DNA from: Maridesulfovibrio zosterae DSM 11974
GTDB taxonomy: Bacteria; Desulfobacterota; Desulfovibrionia; Desulfovibrionales; Desulfovibrionaceae
Direction: 5' to 3'
Assembly: GCF_000425265.1 (NCBI RefSeq)
Contig: NZ_AUDC01000011.1
Span: 372,001-436,000 of the forward strand
Length of the DNA stretch: 64,000 nt
The notes beneath the pieces were generated by a model. That model did no database searches, had not been told where the DNA came from, and was given only the letters and a program-made list of their open reading frames with translations. Positions 23,726-33,238 of this stretch are shown here, piece after piece. The first letter of the stretch is position 1, and every line of letters starts with the position of its first letter. Made by a program: the position numbers and the translations under genes.

Positions 23726-25807
23726 TTAAAAACTCCAGTTGAGGGTTACACCGTATGTTGTGGGAGCGCCGTCTTCGACCATGGCCTGCCCTGTTCCGCT
23801 GGCTACCTTTTTAACAGCATAGGGAGTGTCAAAAATATTTTCGGACCATATGGAAACCTCTAAGTCACCTGTCTTATAGCCTAAGCGCAGGTTTACAGTT
23901 TGGTAAGCATCTCCTTTAAGGTCATTGGCTGCGTCAAAATACTGCTCGCCTGTACCTAAGAGGTCGGCAACAGCAAAGAAGCCGCTTGAGTGATTGTATT
24001 GAACGTCAAGGTTATATGTATATTCCGGAGCCCAAGGCAATTTTTTGCCACTGTAGTCTACGTTTTTTTTGCCTACTGTGGTTTCCCAGTTATCAATTTC
24101 AGAGTCGGCATATCCAAAACCGGCAATAAACTGTAATTCAGGGATTGGTTTATATCTTCCCTCCAGTTCAATTCCTTGAGTATGAGCTTCGGCAGCATTG
24201 CTGAATTTCCATGCTCCAACTCCTCCGCCGGCTACAGATTCTCGAACCTGCTTGTCGGTAATATCTGTATAGAAACCAGTAAGATTAAAGGTTAACTTAT
24301 TTTCAAACCAGTTCGTTTTGATGCCGGCTTCGTAATTAAGCGTATGCTCTGCATCATAAGCAAAGCTGTCAGCGTCTGTGGCTGAATAGAAGTTAAATCC
24401 TCCAGCTAAAAATCCTGTAGAGACTGTGGTATATGCTGTGACATGGGAGTTAAAATCATAGGCTATAGACCCCATGGGTAGAAACTCTGTGTCATCAACG
24501 GGTTCTTTATAAGAGGTAGGGCCTGTATTTGGGGTGTAGGTCTGTTTACCTGTGTTATAAGACATATCCAACCGTGTACCACCTGTGAGGCGTAGGCCGT
24601 TTATTATTTCGTAAGTGGCCTGACCAAAAAGTGCGTATTCTGTACCTTCACTGTTACCTATCCGCATGGAACTTAGAGCGGGCTTTACGTTGGTAAAGTC
24701 GATTCCGGCATCAATATTTTCGTAACTTCCGTCAAAACCCACCAGCCAGCTCAGGTCGCTTTTACCCTTGGAAGCAAGACGTATTTCTTGATTCCAACTA
24801 TCCATGTCCATATTCAGGTCCGAATATGACAGAGCTTTTGCGGTTCTATCACTGTCTAAATGGTGTTCCCGGGCAAACGTGCGATGACTGGTGATGGAGG
24901 TTAATTCCATGTTTGACCATGAGCGTTTGATTTTTGCAGATTGGCCGATTTCGTCTTCCGTTGCTCTATCACTTTCGTTACTGGTTACCTTGAAACGATC
25001 AGTCGCACTCGGTCCTTCCATGTATCGCAGAGCACTGATTCCAAGATCACGCCTTGCCCCATCCAGATTAAATGAAATGTCCCAGTCCTCAGTCGGGGTC
25101 CAACGCATGGTACCGCGCCCGTTGAAGGTTTTTCTTCCATTAACGTCGTCGTCATTTGTTAGAATATTTGTGTTGTATCCTCTGGTCGTTAAACCCTGTA
25201 GAGATATACCGTAGTAGAGCTTATCTTCAGTAACAGGTCCGCTGGCACTGAGTCCTAAGCGGGCTGTATAAAAGTTGCCTAATTCTAGTAACACCTTCTT
25301 TCGTTTTTCATTATCAGGTTGCTTAAGAACTATATTGATAACACCTGATTCACTGTTTCTTCCATATAGTGTGGCTTGCGGTCCGCGCAGAATTTCTACT
25401 CGATCAACGTCAAATAGGTCTTGATTGGTCATATAGCCTATCGGATAGGGCACATCATCTACATAAAGCCCCATAGGACTGAATAGAGACGTATCAATAG
25501 TGGAGATTCCTCGGCAGACAATTGACCCCCCAGAACTGGTGTTCTTTATATAAACGTTTGGTGCAAAGCGTGTTAGGTCATCAAGTGTATCTATTCCCCG
25601 TGTTTCTATGAACATATTGTCCATTACCGAAATATTACCCGGAAAATCTTTTGTTGTACCCTCACGCTTGGAAGCGGAAACAGTAACGGCTTCCATTGTT
25701 ACAGTTTTTTGCTTGTCATCAGAAGAAGGTTCGTCAGCCGCTAAAACAGGATGCGAAAAAAGGAGACTTAATGTGAATGCAAGAATAAAAATTTTGCTTT
25801 GTTTCAT
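23726..25807 (-). CDS. TonB-dependent outer-membrane receptor
   Basis: 693 aa with a signal peptide (ILAFTLSLLFSHPVLA), a TonB-box-like stretch (MEAVTVSASK), a plug domain at about residues 50-165 (VEILRGPQATLYGRNSESGVINIV) and a 22-strand barrel ending in the aromatic terminus GVTLNWSF. The plug and barrel motifs place it among siderophore/metal-type receptors. A Fur-box-like sequence (25842-25863) lies about 35 bases upstream of the ATG, so it is probably iron-repressed. First gene of a five-gene operon with a methyltransferase and an ABC importer. The ligand cannot be read from the sequence. Confidence 0.9.
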   Translation of the reverse strand: MKQSKIFILAFTLSLLFSHPVLAADEPSSDDKQKTVTMEAVTVSASKREGTTKDFPGNISVMDNMFIETRGIDTLDDLTRFAPNVYIKNTSSGGSIVCRGISTIDTSLFSPMGLYVDDVPYPIGYMTNQDLFDVDRVEILRGPQATLYGRNSESGVINIVLKQPDNEKRKKVLLELGNFYTARLGLSASGPVTEDKLYYGISLQGLTTRGYNTNILTNDDDVNGRKTFNGRGTMRWTPTEDWDISFNLDGARRDLGISALRYMEGPSATDRFKVTSNESDRATEDEIGQSAKIKRSWSNMELTSITSHRTFAREHHLDSDRTAKALSYSDLNMDMDSWNQEIRLASKGKSDLSWLVGFDGSYENIDAGIDFTNVKPALSSMRIGNSEGTEYALFGQATYEIINGLRLTGGTRLDMSYNTGKQTYTPNTGPTSYKEPVDDTEFLPMGSIAYDFNSHVTAYTTVSTGFLAGGFNFYSATDADSFAYDAEHTLNYEAGIKTNWFENKLTFNLTGFYTDITDKQVRESVAGGGVGAWKFSNAAEAHTQGIELEGRYKPIPELQFIAGFGYADSEIDNWETTVGKKNVDYSGKKLPWAPEYTYNLDVQYNHSSGFFAVADLLGTGEQYFDAANDLKGDAYQTVNLRLGYKTGDLEVSIWSENIFDTPYAVKKVASGTGQAMVEDGAPTTYGVTLNWSF

Positions 25808-25841
25808 TGTGTTCGACCCTTTGAATATCAGTTATTTGTTT

Positions 25842-25863
25842 GAAATTGATAATCATGGTCAAT
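25842..25863 (-). promoter_or_regulatory. Fur-box-like site before the TonB receptor
   Basis: GAAATTGATAATCATGGTCAAT contains the core TGATAATCAT of the Fur consensus with flanking half-sites, in the promoter position of the receptor operon. Confidence 0.6.
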
Positions 25864-25928
25864 ACATTTGTAGAGTGGAAGCGGCTAATCTTGTCAGGGC
25901 GAAAATTGCCGATGTTAGGACTTTTTGC

Positions 25929-26915
25929 TTATGGAGTTAGCAAAAGACGCTGGCTGGTTAGGAAATCTTTGGGTAAAATACCAAAACGTTTTTTAAAAGC
26001 TTGGCTGAAATGACTTAAGCTCAAGTAGCCCACTGTGTAAGCAACTTCAGTTACGTTATGATTCCCCTGCTGTAAAAGGTCATGCGCTTTTTGCATTCTG
26101 TATTCTCTGAAGTAACCGAAAACAGATGTGTCGTAGACTTGACGAAAGCCGATCTTTAATTTTTTTTCATTAATACCTATATGATTTGCAAGTTCGTGTA
26201 AGCTTGGCGGATTTTCCAAATCCCTAACTAAAATTTTGCTGGCACTGCGGATGCGTTCAACGTCTTCTGGGCTTAAAGGCTGCACTCTTGGGCATATGCT
26301 GGTTTCGGACCTTATATAATCCTGAAGTTGTATAGCTAGAAGATCCATAACTCTTCCTTCTATAAACAATTTGCGAACTCCGCCCGTATGTGGGCATTCC
26401 AAAATTTGAGTCAGCAGATGTTGCTTGGTTGGATTACAATCTCCAAACCAGTGCATAGGATTATTTCTACAACCTTCAAGAGTCCTTTGAAAAGATCGAG
26501 GTAATATATCCATGCTGTCCATAAAATAATCACGAAGAAATTTCGGTGAAACAATTATGCCTAAGACGCAAGACGATTCCTCTTTAGAACGTTCGATAAT
26601 TCCACAAGTTTTTGGAAGATAGAATATACCGTTAGATCCAGTTTGCATCTCGTCTTTTTGATTGCGCAGTGTTCCACCGGAGAAGGTACATCTATTTTTA
26701 CCGGAATAGGTAAACCCGAACTGTATAGGTGCATCATCTCTGTCAAAGGGAACTTTAAGAAGGCATTGAGTTGTTGTTCTTGAGATGGTCAGCGTAAGGC
26801 CTGGCCGGAGTGAAATATTCTTGAAATATTTAGACCCCAAAATTCCACTTTCTGCCGAAAATTGAAGTGTGGTGCATTGTTGAGCTGTTTTGGTCGGAGG
26901 AATAGCTGATTTCAC
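25929..26915 (-). CDS. AraC-family regulator, PchR-like
   Basis: 328 aa from a GTG start (no good upstream SD). The C-terminal 100 residues form two helix-turn-helix motifs (PPSLHELANHIGINEKKLKIGFRQVYDTSVFGYF and VTEVAYTVGYLSLSHFSQAFKKRFG in sections). The N-terminal part is a ligand-sensing domain like that of PchR/YbtA. It lies upstream of and collinear with the receptor operon and carries its own Fur-like box. Such regulators activate siderophore-uptake genes when the ligand is present, which suits this cluster. Confidence 0.85.
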   Translation of the reverse strand: MKSAIPPTKTAQQCTTLQFSAESGILGSKYFKNISLRPGLTLTISRTTTQCLLKVPFDRDDAPIQFGFTYSGKNRCTFSGGTLRNQKDEMQTGSNGIFYLPKTCGIIERSKEESSCVLGIIVSPKFLRDYFMDSMDILPRSFQRTLEGCRNNPMHWFGDCNPTKQHLLTQILECPHTGGVRKLFIEGRVMDLLAIQLQDYIRSETSICPRVQPLSPEDVERIRSASKILVRDLENPPSLHELANHIGINEKKLKIGFRQVYDTSVFGYFREYRMQKAHDLLQQGNHNVTEVAYTVGYLSLSHFSQAFKKRFGILPKDFLTSQRLLLTP

Positions 26916-26967
26916 TTAAAATATCCAAAGATTATAATGTTAATATGGTTCAGCATATAATTAAATA

Positions 26968-26989
26968 GAGAATGATTGTCAATCTCAAT
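26968..26989 (-). promoter_or_regulatory. Fur-box-like site before the AraC regulator
   Basis: GAGAATGATTGTCAATCTCAAT has a GATTG-T-CAATC dyad and 7-1-7-like spacing, about 55 bases upstream of the regulator start. Confidence 0.55.
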
Positions 26990-27105
26990 ATAATAATGGA
27001 GCCATTAATTTATATTAAAATTGTATAAGCTGAGATTATGCGGCTAAAGAAATCCCAATCTGTAATTTTGAGATCTCTTTATTTGGAAGTGCTGAATTAG
27101 AAGTG

Positions 27106-28272
27106 TTATTTGTTAATTTCACTTCGGGCAGCCTCAAGGTCATTAAGGACAACAAGATACCTGCTGGCTTTGATTCTAAAATCTTTTAATGCGGCAATAC
27201 TATTAAGCTCCTCCTTAGCTTGTTTCCAATCTTTTTGTTCCCAAGCGCATAAAGCTAAGAAAAAGCGAGCCTCAGGCTCGTCTTTAGTTTTTAGTATCTG
27301 CTTAAAAACGGTTCCGGCTTCAGTGAATTGTCTGGCTCGGAAGAGAAGCTTTCCTTTTTCCATCGCAACTGAACTAGTTCCTGCATGTTTATTTAGATAG
27401 TCTATAGCTTGTTTAACTCGTCCTGCTGAAGCCAAAAGAGCGGCAACCTTAATAGATTGAGCTGGCTTAGGAAAATTTCCGTAGGCTCTTTGCAGCGTAG
27501 TTGCTGCTAATAACGGAGCTTCCTGATAACTATATAAGGAAGCCAAACTTTCAAGTTCATATTTGGATGGAGTTGTTAAACTATAGCATATTTCCAGGGC
27601 CGCTCCTGCTTCGAAGAATTTTTCGCGATCCATGTTGAGCTTGGCAAGCAGTTTCCAGTAGTCTGCTTCTTGTGGATTCTGGTTCAAATAGCGTAGCAAT
27701 ATTGACTTTGCCTGCTTAGGTTGCTTGGAGTCAATGAGAGCATGAATCGTCAATCTGATCCATTCCCTTCGGGGATTTTGATTTTTTGCCAATAAATATT
27801 TTAAAACTCGAGCTGATTCATGGAATTTTTCTCCTTGGTAATAAGCAGAACCCGCCTGAAAAAGTAATTCCGGTTTAGCTGGATTTTGTAGAGAGTATGC
27901 TTTTTCAAAGTGATTTGCAGCTGCGGCATAATGTCCAAGCTCGTAAAGGGCTACTCCGGTGTTCAAACACAGAAATTCATTATTGGAAAAGGTTGCATGA
28001 CCTATGCTAAAAACCTGTAGAGCCTGCTTCTTTTTTCCTGATTGATATAACGTATCTCCCAACATTAAATATGTTTTTGCATTAACCACTTCCTGAGTGG
28101 AGTTCATAAAGTTCTTAATTACTGTTTCTGCTTCAGTGAACTTTTTTTCGTGCATAAGAAGTTGTGCTTTGTATAAAGTCTGGCGTTCTTCTGGAGATAA
28201 TTTTGCTAAGCATAACCCCGTCAACATCAGGTAAAATGCCAGTGTCCCCACAAAAATAAATATTCGTTTCAT
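27106..28272 (-). CDS. TPR protein of the TonB2-type locus
   Basis: 388 aa from ATG 28272, which overlaps the tonB stop (ATGA); an upstream in-frame start at 28353 would run through tonB. A signal peptide (IFIFVGTLAFYLMLTGLCLA) is followed by roughly nine tetratricopeptide-like repeats. It is periplasmic or inner-membrane-anchored. A TPR protein is the usual final gene of DUF3450-ExbB-ExbB-ExbD-TonB loci, where it contributes to TonB-dependent uptake. Its partner is unknown. Confidence 0.82.
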   Translation of the reverse strand: MKRIFIFVGTLAFYLMLTGLCLAKLSPEERQTLYKAQLLMHEKKFTEAETVIKNFMNSTQEVVNAKTYLMLGDTLYQSGKKKQALQVFSIGHATFSNNEFLCLNTGVALYELGHYAAAANHFEKAYSLQNPAKPELLFQAGSAYYQGEKFHESARVLKYLLAKNQNPRREWIRLTIHALIDSKQPKQAKSILLRYLNQNPQEADYWKLLAKLNMDREKFFEAGAALEICYSLTTPSKYELESLASLYSYQEAPLLAATTLQRAYGNFPKPAQSIKVAALLASAGRVKQAIDYLNKHAGTSSVAMEKGKLLFRARQFTEAGTVFKQILKTKDEPEARFFLALCAWEQKDWKQAKEELNSIAALKDFRIKASRYLVVLNDLEAARSEINK

Positions 28273-28931
28273 TGTGTCATCTCGAAGTTGAAAGGTAGCA
28301 GTACCCATGTGTCTACCGCACGGCCCTTGTATTGCCCGGGCCGAAATCTCCAACGTTTAGCGGCGCTGATTGCCGTTTTTTCAAATATTCCTGATGGAGT
28401 GGCGGAATGAATAGAAACTTCGGAAGGAATTCCGTCTTTAGTAACCAGCATGCGCACCACCACTTTTCCTTCTATGCTGTTGCGTTTTGCATTGTATGGG
28501 TATTTAGGAGGATAACTGCGTAGTGGTTGGGGAAGATCATCAACCTCATCCATGTTGAAGCCTATCCCTTCGATTTTACTTACAGGCATAGATATTCCAC
28601 CTTTAAAAGCGGGGTTTACGTCTGCGCTGAAGGTCGGAAGGCTGAGATTTACTATGGGCTTCACGTGTTTAGGTTTTGACTTAGCTGAGAATGTTTTCGG
28701 TAGCCGTTCAGGAGGCTTTACTTCCTTAAGCTTCTTACGCTGTAACTCTTTTTTAGGGATAATTTCTTGAGGCAGGGCAATGCGGATAGCTCCTTCTATT
28801 ATTGAGAATTCACTTGGCTGCTCTGCATCATTTAGCAATAATACTCCGATGTAAATAAGCCCGACAATCATGATCGATGCCATGCTGGCAGCGACAAAAT
28901 CACTTGAATTCTTGTGTCTAAAAAATATCAT
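28269..28931 (-). CDS. tonB: Energy transducer TonB
   Basis: 220 aa. An N-terminal inner-membrane anchor (ASMASIMIVGLIYIGVLLL), a Pro/Lys-rich periplasmic linker, and a C-terminal TonB_C domain (YPPKYPYNAKRNSIEGKVVV, GIPSEVSIHSATPSGIFEK, AAKRWRFRPGQYKG) are all present. It couples ExbB/ExbD proton-motive-force work to the outer-membrane receptor encoded downstream. Four-base overlaps with exbD and the TPR gene show a tightly coupled operon. Confidence 0.92.
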   Translation of the reverse strand: MIFFRHKNSSDFVAASMASIMIVGLIYIGVLLLNDAEQPSEFSIIEGAIRIALPQEIIPKKELQRKKLKEVKPPERLPKTFSAKSKPKHVKPIVNLSLPTFSADVNPAFKGGISMPVSKIEGIGFNMDEVDDLPQPLRSYPPKYPYNAKRNSIEGKVVVRMLVTKDGIPSEVSIHSATPSGIFEKTAISAAKRWRFRPGQYKGRAVDTWVLLPFNFEMTQ

Positions 28932-29338
28932 TGTTTTTTGGCCGCGATACTAATGTTTTTTACACCTGCTAAACGGCACTGGTCTAGTACCTGGACGGTC
29001 GCTCCGGTCATGCTCTGTTTGTCGGCTACAATGACCACAGCCCCTTCAGGCGTTTCTGCCAGAAAACGTTCCATGTAAGCCCGCACCGATCGAATATCTA
29101 AAGGCCTACCTTCTACGAATATTTGCCCTTGAGCTGTGAGTCCTAATATTACGTTTGCTTTTTCTTTGGTTTCAGCCGTCTGAGCCGAAGGCCTCTGAAC
29201 GTCAACACCGGCTTCACGGACAAAACTGGTGGTTACAATAAAGAAGATGAGCAGGATGAATACTATGTCGATGAGCGGAGTCATGTTGATTTCACTCTTG
29301 CGGGTTCGACTTCCACGCATGTAACGAATACTTTTCAT
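28928..29338 (-). CDS. exbD: Biopolymer transport protein ExbD
   Basis: 136 aa with the ExbD/TolR hallmark INMTPLIDIVFILLIFFIVTTSF, where the Asp in the single transmembrane helix is the proton-carrying residue, followed by a periplasmic domain. It overlaps tonB by four bases and follows exbB by three. Confidence 0.93.
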   Translation of the reverse strand: MKSIRYMRGSRTRKSEINMTPLIDIVFILLIFFIVTTSFVREAGVDVQRPSAQTAETKEKANVILGLTAQGQIFVEGRPLDIRSVRAYMERFLAETPEGAVVIVADKQSMTGATVQVLDQCRLAGVKNISIAAKKQ

Positions 29339-29341
29339 TAG

Positions 29342-29971
29342 CTACTCTCCGTAAGACCGAGTGTCGTCGGTTTGTTCCTGTAGGCCGATGCAGAACAATT
29401 TCATGCGGGATTTAAGCTTTTCTGATCTATGAAAAAGAATAGTACCCATGATCAATCCTGGTACTGCTACGATTAACCCGCTTTGCGTTGTTAGTAATGC
29501 TTCAGCTATACCTGATGCGAGTGCACGAGCATTGCCTGTGCCAAACTGAGAAATGACGTCAAATGTTGCAATCATGCCTGTTACCGTACCCAACAAGCCT
29601 AGTAGTGGTGCTATAGCCGCCAATATTAGAATTGTGCCGATGTAGCGTACAGTCTGCGACTCTTGCCGCATGCGAATTGACTCCAATATTTCCCTGTTTA
29701 ATTCTGAATCTTCACAGCGTTCGGCCATGTATCTGGAAAGAATGTCCCATTGCCATTTAGCCAGCCCTGTTTCGCACATGTTTGATTTTTTCTTAAAAGT
29801 TCTTAAGCATTGCTCAGGACTACATTCTTTTCGCCGCTCTCGCATAAGGCGTATCCCTTTAACAATAGCTAGGGTCCATATTGCCAGAGAGAGCATTAAC
29901 AACGGAATCATGATTTCTCCACCAGCTTGAAAAAGATCAGCAATGCGCTCAATGAGATCACGCCACTGCAT
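29342..29971 (-). CDS. exbB: ExbB/MotA/TolQ-type proton channel protein
   Basis: 209 aa, three membrane segments. The C-terminal pair carries the family pattern (APLLGLLGTVTGMIATFDVISQFG ... GIAEALLTTQSGLIVAVPGLIMGTILFHR, in sections). Forms the channel with ExbD. It overlaps the preceding larger ExbB-like gene by 14 bases. Confidence 0.92.
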   Translation of the reverse strand: MQWRDLIERIADLFQAGGEIMIPLLMLSLAIWTLAIVKGIRLMRERRKECSPEQCLRTFKKKSNMCETGLAKWQWDILSRYMAERCEDSELNREILESIRMRQESQTVRYIGTILILAAIAPLLGLLGTVTGMIATFDVISQFGTGNARALASGIAEALLTTQSGLIVAVPGLIMGTILFHRSEKLKSRMKLFCIGLQEQTDDTRSYGE

Positions 29972-31382
29972 CGAACTCCTCCCGTTGTTTGATTTGTCCT
30001 TTTTTCATGAGGGCCACGGCAAAGCCGGTACCCTTTTCTTCCATGTCACCAATTATCTTATCAACTCTTCGTTCAAGTATATGATGCAAGATCATTATTG
30101 GAACAGCCACGGCCAACCCTAACTGTGTGGTGACTAAAGCTTCTGATATCCCTCCGGACATCATGCGCGGGTCGCCCGTGCCGTAAAGAGTAATAATTTG
30201 GAAGGTGTTAATCATTCCTGTAACAGTGCCTAATAATCCCAGCAGAGGTGCAACTGCGGCCAGTACGCTTAAAGTGGGTAAAAAACGTTCCAGCAAAGGG
30301 AGTTCTTTAAGTAATCCTTCTTGAAAAGCATTTTCGATAATTTCTCGTGTGTTTCCCACATATTTTAGAGTATGAGCAATAATTCGGCATGTCGGGAATC
30401 GGGATTGTGTACTGCAAAAGTCACGGCATTGTTTCCACTTTCCCTGAGAAACCATCTTTATTATTTTTTCCATGTTGCGGTCTGAGTTGCTACGTATTTT
30501 GCACAGTGTATAGAACCGTTCTACGCATAAGATTATGGCTAGAACCCCGACTAAAATGATAGGCCAGACCAGTAATCCTCCTGCATTCAGCCACTCCAAT
30601 AAACTTTTTTGGTTTTGGGCAAGTCTGGCTAGGGCTGCGCCGTTCGAAATATCAACCGGAAAGTTTTTGCCTTTACCTTCAAAGAAGTCATTCATGGTTG
30701 TAGACAAAGACCACCCAGGTTCACCTTTAACAGCCGCGAGCTTGTTGCCTTTGCTGGTAGGGCGTAGAAAGCCCAATGTTCCCTCATCAAGGCGGTAGGC
30801 TGCTGTAAATGTACCTATTCTGACCAGTTCGCCTGTTTTGTTTGTGCCATCCGTTCCTATAAATGATCCGGTGCGATGAATGACTTTCCCAGAGGAAGTC
30901 ATTTCTTCCATATATAAAGTAAGTAGTTTTTGAATACCCTCCAACCCAGGAAAGTTCTTGGATTGAAGCATTTCGCTTAGCACCATAGTTCGCTCAGGAT
31001 ACTCTGGAGTCGTCAGGCTTTCATGGAAATATTCCCTAGCCTGTTTTGCTGAGGTGCGTATGGTCCCGTCAATAGTCTTGAGTTCTTGTGCTTGTGCAGC
31101 TAATTCTTCATTGAGAGTTTTTTCTTGTTTAAGCAATAGATTGTAGTGTTTTTTAAAAGTAGCAAACTGTTGCTGCTTAAGGCTAATTGCTTTTTTTAGT
31201 GTTGCTTTTTCTACTCCGAGTTCTTTTTGTTCATTTGCAATTAATGCTTGAGTTTTGGCAGCATTATATTTTGCTGCACTTGCCACGGTATTTACAGCCT
31301 GCCGAGTCTGTGACCACTCTTGGGCCTGAGCACCAACAGAGAAAAGTAACAATACTAAAATGGTTAGTGTGAGATATTTCAT
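29958..31382 (-). CDS. TtpC-like ExbB family protein with periplasmic coiled coil
   Basis: 474 aa. A signal sequence (LTLTILVLLLFSVGAQAQ) and a long periplasmic coiled-coil region (about 25-115) precede a C-terminal MotA/TolQ/ExbB domain (LAAVAPLLGLLGTVTGMINT; GISEALVTTQLGLAVAVPI). This long ExbB variant with a DUF3450 partner is the TtpC type of Vibrio TonB2 systems, needed in addition to ExbB and ExbD. Four-base overlap with the upstream DUF3450 gene. Confidence 0.85.
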   Translation of the reverse strand: MKYLTLTILVLLLFSVGAQAQEWSQTRQAVNTVASAAKYNAAKTQALIANEQKELGVEKATLKKAISLKQQQFATFKKHYNLLLKQEKTLNEELAAQAQELKTIDGTIRTSAKQAREYFHESLTTPEYPERTMVLSEMLQSKNFPGLEGIQKLLTLYMEEMTSSGKVIHRTGSFIGTDGTNKTGELVRIGTFTAAYRLDEGTLGFLRPTSKGNKLAAVKGEPGWSLSTTMNDFFEGKGKNFPVDISNGAALARLAQNQKSLLEWLNAGGLLVWPIILVGVLAIILCVERFYTLCKIRSNSDRNMEKIIKMVSQGKWKQCRDFCSTQSRFPTCRIIAHTLKYVGNTREIIENAFQEGLLKELPLLERFLPTLSVLAAVAPLLGLLGTVTGMINTFQIITLYGTGDPRMMSGGISEALVTTQLGLAVAVPIMILHHILERRVDKIIGDMEEKGTGFAVALMKKGQIKQREEFDAVA

Positions 31383-32134
31383 TGAGCAACTCCAATAGGA
31401 AGGTCGAGTAACTCGACCGCACGTTTTTTATCTGCCATTTCTTCAGCATGATGCAGAGTTAGAGAGTAGGAATTGTTTAACGGTTTCCATGAGTTAGTAT
31501 TATTATCCCATACTCCGGTCTCAGATCCGTCCATTGTCTGATAAAACATGGCTACACGGCCTAATCGGAAAATAGATACTTGGGTTGGCTCACCATTAAT
31601 CTCTAATTGCTGTTTGGTTGTTGATATGTTTCGCCCGTACTCAGTCTCCACCTGTAAGGCTTCGAGCACCCGGCGTAGTTTTTCACTAAGTTCAAGGTTA
31701 TAATCGTCTAAGGAGTCATGTAAAAATTGAATACGATTATTCCGTTCTTCAGTCAGGAAAGGGAGATCGTTTTTAGTAAAATTACCCAAACTATTCACTA
31801 CGGTTTCCAAGAATGGCTCAAGCTCTATTTTGATGCGTTTTGCCTCTTCCTTACGTCGTTTTAATTCCGCAATGACTTCTTCCTGTTTTTTTATGTACTT
31901 GGTGTGTTTTTTATTTTGATATTCGAGCCAAGAATCCATCGCCTTCATATCCCGTATTTCTGAAGCAATCTCTTCTTTACGCTCAGCCCATTGCTGATAT
32001 TTTTTTTGAGATTCAGCTTCCACCTGTACGGCTTTAGTTGCAATTGCATGGACTTCTTTGGCAGAGGGGGTTGCGGCTACAGGAAGCGCTATCAGTAACA
32101 ATATCACTACGTGAGTAGGGATTATTTTAAGCAT
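31379..32134 (-). CDS. DUF3450 family periplasmic coiled-coil protein
   Basis: 251 aa with a signal peptide (PTHVVILLLIALPVAA), a heptad-rich helical region (about residues 25-125) and a compact C-terminal part (VSIFRLGRVAMFYQTMDGSETGVWD) diagnostic of DUF3450. First gene of the TonB2-type operon. It probably acts in the periplasm with the TtpC-like protein. The biochemical role is not established for the family. Confidence 0.85.
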   Translation of the reverse strand: MLKIIPTHVVILLLIALPVAATPSAKEVHAIATKAVQVEAESQKKYQQWAERKEEIASEIRDMKAMDSWLEYQNKKHTKYIKKQEEVIAELKRRKEEAKRIKIELEPFLETVVNSLGNFTKNDLPFLTEERNNRIQFLHDSLDDYNLELSEKLRRVLEALQVETEYGRNISTTKQQLEINGEPTQVSIFRLGRVAMFYQTMDGSETGVWDNNTNSWKPLNNSYSLTLHHAEEMADKKRAVELLDLPIGVAQ

Positions 32135-32243
32135 ATAAACTCCTTACAAAAAACTATAGAATCGGTGCGATAATTCTAAAACAGTTGTGAATAATAGAAG
32201 TAGTTTTGCAAGCTCGCTATCCCAGTAGGGACTATTTTTAATC

Positions 32244-32264
32244 GATTGTGAAATTCATTATCAC
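32244..32264 (-). promoter_or_regulatory. Possible Fur-type dyad before the DUF3450-Exb-TonB operon
   Basis: GATTGTGAAATTCATTATCAC has an outer GTGA/TCAC dyad and the CATTATC half-site of the Fur consensus, about 110 bases upstream of the first gene. Confidence 0.4.
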
Positions 32265-32354
32265 ATAAATTAACCTAACTGTTCAAGACTTAACAGGAAC
32301 CAAAGAAACTCAACACCATTTAGCATAACTCAACTAAAACTAACGAAAAAAAAG

Positions 32355-33099
32355 ATGGAAACACAGATAATAATTAAATAATTACATAGAATCGCTACCA
32401 CCGGGAAAAATCATCACTTATCAGGACTTTAGAGACTTGCAGAAAAGTAAGCCGCAAGCTCTAGCGAAGGCTTAGGAACGCCTGGTCAAAAAGCAAGTTC
32501 TTATCCGGCAAGCTAAAGGGACTTTCTACCGCCCCAAGGAAACCATTTTTGGGGAGGTCAGCCCTTCTGATGAGGAACTGATTTCTTTCCTGACACGCAA
32601 AGGCGACAAAATCACCGGAATCCTCACCGGGCAGTCCGTATACCTCAAACTCCAGATAGCCACGCAGGTTCCTAGTACCCTGACCATTGCGAGTATCACT
32701 CCCAGAAAAAAGTAAACTGTGGGGAAACAGCAAGTCCAATTCGTGCGCAGCTATGTTTCATCGATAGAAAAAGAAGACATCCCACTGATAGAGCTTCTCG
32801 AAGCTCTAAGGTTCATAAAGAAAGCTCAGGATTGTACACCGGACGAAATTATTGCTGCTGTCGGTAAAAGGATGGAAGACCTTACAAAAGACGAATTGAA
32901 AAGACTTGTTCAGTTTGCGAAAGCATACCCGCCTATGGTGCGAACCCTTTGTGGAAGTCTTTGCGAAAACATTCCTGAAGGCTTAGCTAAACCCTTTCTC
33001 ATCGAGTCATTGCGCGCGACTTTGAATCCATGTACGAAATACAAATTGCCAATATCTGAAACGATTCTGAAAAATAAAAAGGCATGGGGTATAGTATAA
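32355..33099 (+). pseudogene. DUF6088 (AbiEi-type antitoxin/regulator) pseudogene, copy B
   Basis: The longer copy. After an ATG at 32355 (METQIIIK) the frame shifts to NYIESLPPGKIITYQDFRDL, meets a TAG, and continues as ERLVKKQVLIRQAKGTFYRPKETIFGEVSPSDEELI, the typical wing and linker of DUF6088/AbiEi-like proteins. It then meets the same TAA (32713-32715) as copy A before VGKQQVQFVRSYV to AWGIV. At least one frameshift and two stops make it non-functional. No AbiEii-like toxin gene is adjacent. Confidence 0.7.
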
Positions 33100-33101
33100 G
33101 T

Positions 33102-33203
33102 GCGCTATTAGGGCATTCTTCAACGAAGATGACAGCAGACGTATACTGCCATTCCCAGAAGAGTGAGAAGAAACGTGCAGTGAGTTTATTGCCGGAATTG
33201 TAA
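33102..33203 (+). pseudogene. Tyrosine recombinase C-terminal fragment, copy B
   Basis: ALLGHSSTKMTADVYCHSQK followed by SEKKRAVSLLPEL and a stop: the LGH box and catalytic-Tyr region of an integrase whose remainder is missing. Confidence 0.7.
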
Positions 33204-33238
33204 CGTATTCTGTTTGATCGATTAGCTTTAAATTATGA

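Noticed and set aside
32244-32264. CRP-type site
   Set aside because: The TGTGA/TCACA arms are nine bases apart instead of six, so a Fur-like reading is preferred, at low confidence.
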